Below the pieces are notes generated by a model, which saw only the letters and a program-made list of their open reading frames with translations, did no database searches and was not told the DNA's origin. Position numbers and translations under genes: made by a program. A stretch of DNA of 64,000 nt from JAFEDN01 sp965651935 (GTDB taxonomy: Bacteria > Pseudomonadota > Gammaproteobacteria > Coxiellales > Coxiellaceae), in contig CBFGTC010000001.1 in the NCBI GenBank assembly GCA_965651935.1, positions 124,001 through 188,000 on the forward strand, given 5' to 3'. Shown here in pieces: positions 63,401 through 64,000 of this stretch (its first letter is position 1; each line of letters begins with the position of its first letter).

Positions 63401-63987
63401 ATAAAATCGACAGTCTCGGCTTGACTATAATTTAAAAATCTTGTCACAAATTGCATAATACCTAAATCTAAAGGGTATTTTGTCAAAACTCCCAATTTAT
63501 CGACATCAGCCAACATTTTTGAAGCAAATTCATTCAGGATATCATCCTCTTCGTTTTTAATTTTTTTGGGATTAACTAACAATGTTACGCATCGATTTTT
63601 TAAATATTGCAATCTATCAAAGTTGCCGTTCCATGAAAACGCGCGAGAGTACCACATCTGCAATTTATCAATTATGTCATTAAATTGAGGATTCTGCGAA
63701 TCTCTTAAATATAGTATGACTTCATTTACCCGTGCTTTTACCCGCTTCTTATTAGAACGTAATAATCTATTAATACATCCCTTAAAATTTTCACTTACAA
63801 TAAATTGACTGAATAAGTTTTCATTACCATGATAATAGTTTGCATTTTTATAATAATGCATCAACCAGACTAATTCTAACCAAGAGTTAATCAATTCTTT
63901 GCCAGTTTCGTTAGTTAATTTTTCTCCTTCGTTAAACAAATATTTTGGAAACTCGGTAGTATTGTTAACTAAAACTTTTTGTGTCAT
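57409..63987 (-). CDS. 2192-residue hypothetical protein, candidate large effector
   Basis: This very long, AT-rich gene encodes a Lys/Asn/Leu/Ile-rich, mostly helical protein with no signal peptide and no domain that I recognise. A poly-Ser tract of 17 residues (about 2129-2145), built from a hexanucleotide repeat, separates the body from a 47-residue C-terminal tail rich in Gln, Glu and hydrophobic residues, ending QSGQELDRLFGL. Such tails suit type IV secretion signals. No ribosome site is seen before the ATG at 63987, and the frame is open to the window edge, so the true start may lie outside. It ends with a terminator at 57343-57372. Effector function is inferred from size, composition and tail, not from homology. 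Confidence 0.75.
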   Translation of the reverse strand: MTQKVLVNNTTEFPKYLFNEGEKLTNETGKELINSWLELVWLMHYYKNANYYHGNENLFSQFIVSENFKGCINRLLRSNKKRVKARVNEVILYLRDSQNPQFNDIIDKLQMWYSRAFSWNGNFDRLQYLKNRCVTLLVNPKKIKNEEDDILNEFASKMLADVDKLGVLTKYPLDLGIMQFVTRFLNYSQAETVDFISKHKQLLENHIDRFLNLVFDSLSRLEPMVCWRLGLYLTSPDRDYSSEKEPELLNEFINSFIFALNDQTKVKIVNEIPSKVFSDTLYICDNKKSITVIHQFNQYLQLKEEQVLKIRGLFNANLKYILSGFITRMDLVEQIKEICGLKYQSQIIPEKIKDTETIEHKFFIKVLFLLQNQLGNLQTNKNQNVTKLQSLIEKFNQEKNIHGSFSSIMDLLINMGENDAHYQLKIICNNQNLSQGDIKNLKDALNKVYQKINFRSALKRQQLIGAQVKKLLLKCTSVNDKSISDDKAWESALGLNFGKEKPFNILQGIFKKWQNLNVIFPFVKMPEFKIQESENKYSMVQNCLGSPNAQNLVKEKRDVIKQSLIERYQKILSERHFKPEDIFNCNALGNPDSDIYIIEPLLKMYCPSDDKLTSEFFAELLKNSQDEKNYTKIIDFVFEIFIKWETLNETTAKLMGLAVYFVSLLFNHWNKLAYKHSLQERTVDKLDTRIKIVYKNKDFLILRNFLNANWFADEKMENQLINKVFAQFLTDFMEDQVLPKFLTEILSCISTPNDFQKYWSEMIRILQSETLVEMYRDFDHKAEDKSVLSNFYLYLSHKLKHHTDKNNFKKLSLTLQTALQAYRNLRMNQDSLFSGGLLSLYHLLSPNEALENEIKLALNDVKKLLCLKIDSANNIVHFSPQALELKNFESKTTTPKILAARRIIREVSLPPLLNHSLTTSSKEKLTDALKICYNFECQAKQKNTENPPPTPLLDLYQNNLFQLSFADFISIFYIDIAQINDDISQLKELCQKAVAQAAPFVLQETVTNLLEALIGAIPEETHDTQNLPLKMQVRNRIVHAILLPLCKEFDQKILSNESKQSKEKQFDTFVRCYHQILWVAGLLDPTKAPKNILNELHNLVFKIYHLEKAKADEDLMDVVGQTGTIHYKVEGNELRTAILADKELCFRTVKSINETISIQTKPEKLLEKIVESSYDEKILVPNLVKKINGYIKTNYSDYQEKLQQVLEAFIQTVSVYIPIKMEDSSSNKNVPLLAFVSWLWQQKVFKITYEEGYYKLDTQLISERFINFYYQFCALVPQALKFSSTFGENGIIPLSMSKNDIRIEDKQAIKNSSYDSAIKIKYFFRQVSLTPIFLYYFIESIRDKENFNSLRDFKNPTELLEKARECLFSVIKKELKGSNNNDFTMANELEWHLNVYQKNSQRHSSNQALLFELQQFFKIFYPLFLKDNLLCYQVYKNLVRWAADNELDEKNMKNLQAVIKLAEFAPLNIAQLQWCKVLQEAKFDMHTVKNIVQKFQSYRLNIKPYSLVEDYISARRVKAPYNITVLLPSLEEKNSFPEKFFGDEFNEAIDPLSFMVILLQKWEMDPKKKLVFYEHMMTGHTLQVQLVEYLSAVIKGVEDKGKLLQLRKFISVLRQPMKWTKDNQRDIGCSYDDLILPRNAGALLCDYSPTGYRLELMPGSSEQLTGQINREGKKAWFKYCMPRVMASLVYSNLYKKIESTLERNLKAFQDNDPLWYEAITNYMILMEVFSILQQWKKATLDSNRSYETNIFQILSEAYTLLGIKLSNNTDEINLADIQKEEKYVEFINMFFDEAIGRLVNVLILPNIQPPLEEKQDSFNRTIILDEIARPYRDLYNVAPFEYIDDNYQLSLPTKLREFVSKISEDIMRKASSTAIVKEGANKEERSIWRYMTQPPSYSVQLANGKINDPQPDTYYLVESQSIFDFIGKKSDWHLHYCDSENQLAKIEFDKFDEMAQKSRLCKKENFGLSTQELVSILSSGCSNVNKLKMGNIYIFSKMPDRFQSYLNSYLFIKSEKTNDVSLIYVNFDGQPEKHLTINPDQFREIKSIDSYREGLAVQQQLGEALEPLMKLIKVNLGHSFLNQSDSGIINTLNTRITWYNDGKKLIESKMASTQDRSVNNSSSPSFNFSSSSSSSSSSSSSSSSSLNSSTIFGSMRDRDAGAPGLPKELTKVDSMIQNAEQSGQELDRLFGL
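57553..57604. repeat. hexanucleotide tandem repeat (8 units) coding for poly-Ser
   Basis: Eight perfect copies of ACTAGA (57553-57600) and a partial ninth. On the coding (minus) strand each unit reads TCT AGT, two Ser. Because the unit is six bases, unit gain or loss changes the Ser number and keeps the frame. Confidence 0.95.
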
Positions 63988-64000
63988 GGAAATTAAAGCC

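Noticed and set aside
1..64000. CRISPR arrays, rRNA and tRNA genes
   Set aside because: No regularly spaced repeats and no tRNA- or rRNA-like sequence was seen in the intergenic regions; this was by eye, without covariance models.

Overview
The window reads as chromosome of a low-to-moderate GC gammaproteobacterium, most like the order Legionellales (Coxiella/Legionella relatives and amoeba-associated bacteria). This is an inference from gene content: a deoxyhypusine-synthase-like gene beside arginine decarboxylase, a tkt-gap-pgk-pyk-fba glycolytic order, a type IVb pilus gene set, and several long, AT-rich, repeat-bearing or lipid-anchor-tailed proteins that look like host-directed effectors. 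No rRNA, tRNA or CRISPR array was recognised.

Layout. 1-3451: a coiled-coil protein running off the left edge, then hemH, two overlapping type IVb-like prepilins and rdgB. 3478-9632: minus-strand lipoprotein, multipass membrane protein and a polyamine operon speA-aguA-DHS-like with a hairpin at its likely transcription start. 9715-16135: DUF2807-like secreted protein, ornithine cyclodeaminase family protein, prmA, accC, accB, dsbD. 16268-20015: ArnT-like glycosyltransferase, PAP2 phosphatase and an unknown coiled-coil protein. 20101-25026: acnA and groESL, with a clear sigma-32 promoter and a terminator. 25085-28045: four small secreted proteins and a class IV aminotransferase. 28069-36544: pdxB, a TolC/MacA/split-MacB exporter, trkA and trkH. 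36551-48692: engB and the glycolytic genes fba, pyk, pgk, gap, tkt. 48712-52092: site-2 protease, then dolP, diaA, yraN, lpoA in the E. coli order. 52298-57273: OmpA-type lipoprotein and pilP-pilO-pilN-pilL-like genes. 57409-63987: a 2192-residue protein with a poly-serine tract made from a hexanucleotide repeat.

The most interesting part is 41130-45578, a 4.4 kb accessory island lying between pgk and gapA. It holds a 174-bp MITE-like element with 10-bp flanking duplications; a methyltransferase-like protein gene with an in-frame TGA near its start and a C-terminal CaaX box (CQIL); a truncated, frameshifted second copy of that gene which still encodes a CaaX box (CLIL); two copies of a 19-bp IS-end-like sequence; a small acidic protein; and a decayed AAA/DUF4143 ATPase gene. 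The conserved Cys-rich tails suggest a family of effectors lipidated by the eukaryotic host.

How the genes work together: core metabolism (haem, fatty acid, PLP, TCA, glycolysis, polyamine, K+ uptake) is intact and ordinary. The accessory layer (pili, efflux, secreted small proteins, candidate effectors) fits a host-associated life. Starts were moved downstream of the longest open frame where a Shine-Dalgarno sequence or family length supports it (rdgB, DHS-like, aguA, groES, pdxB, trkA, trkH, macA-like, ABC ATPase, DUF2807, PAP2).
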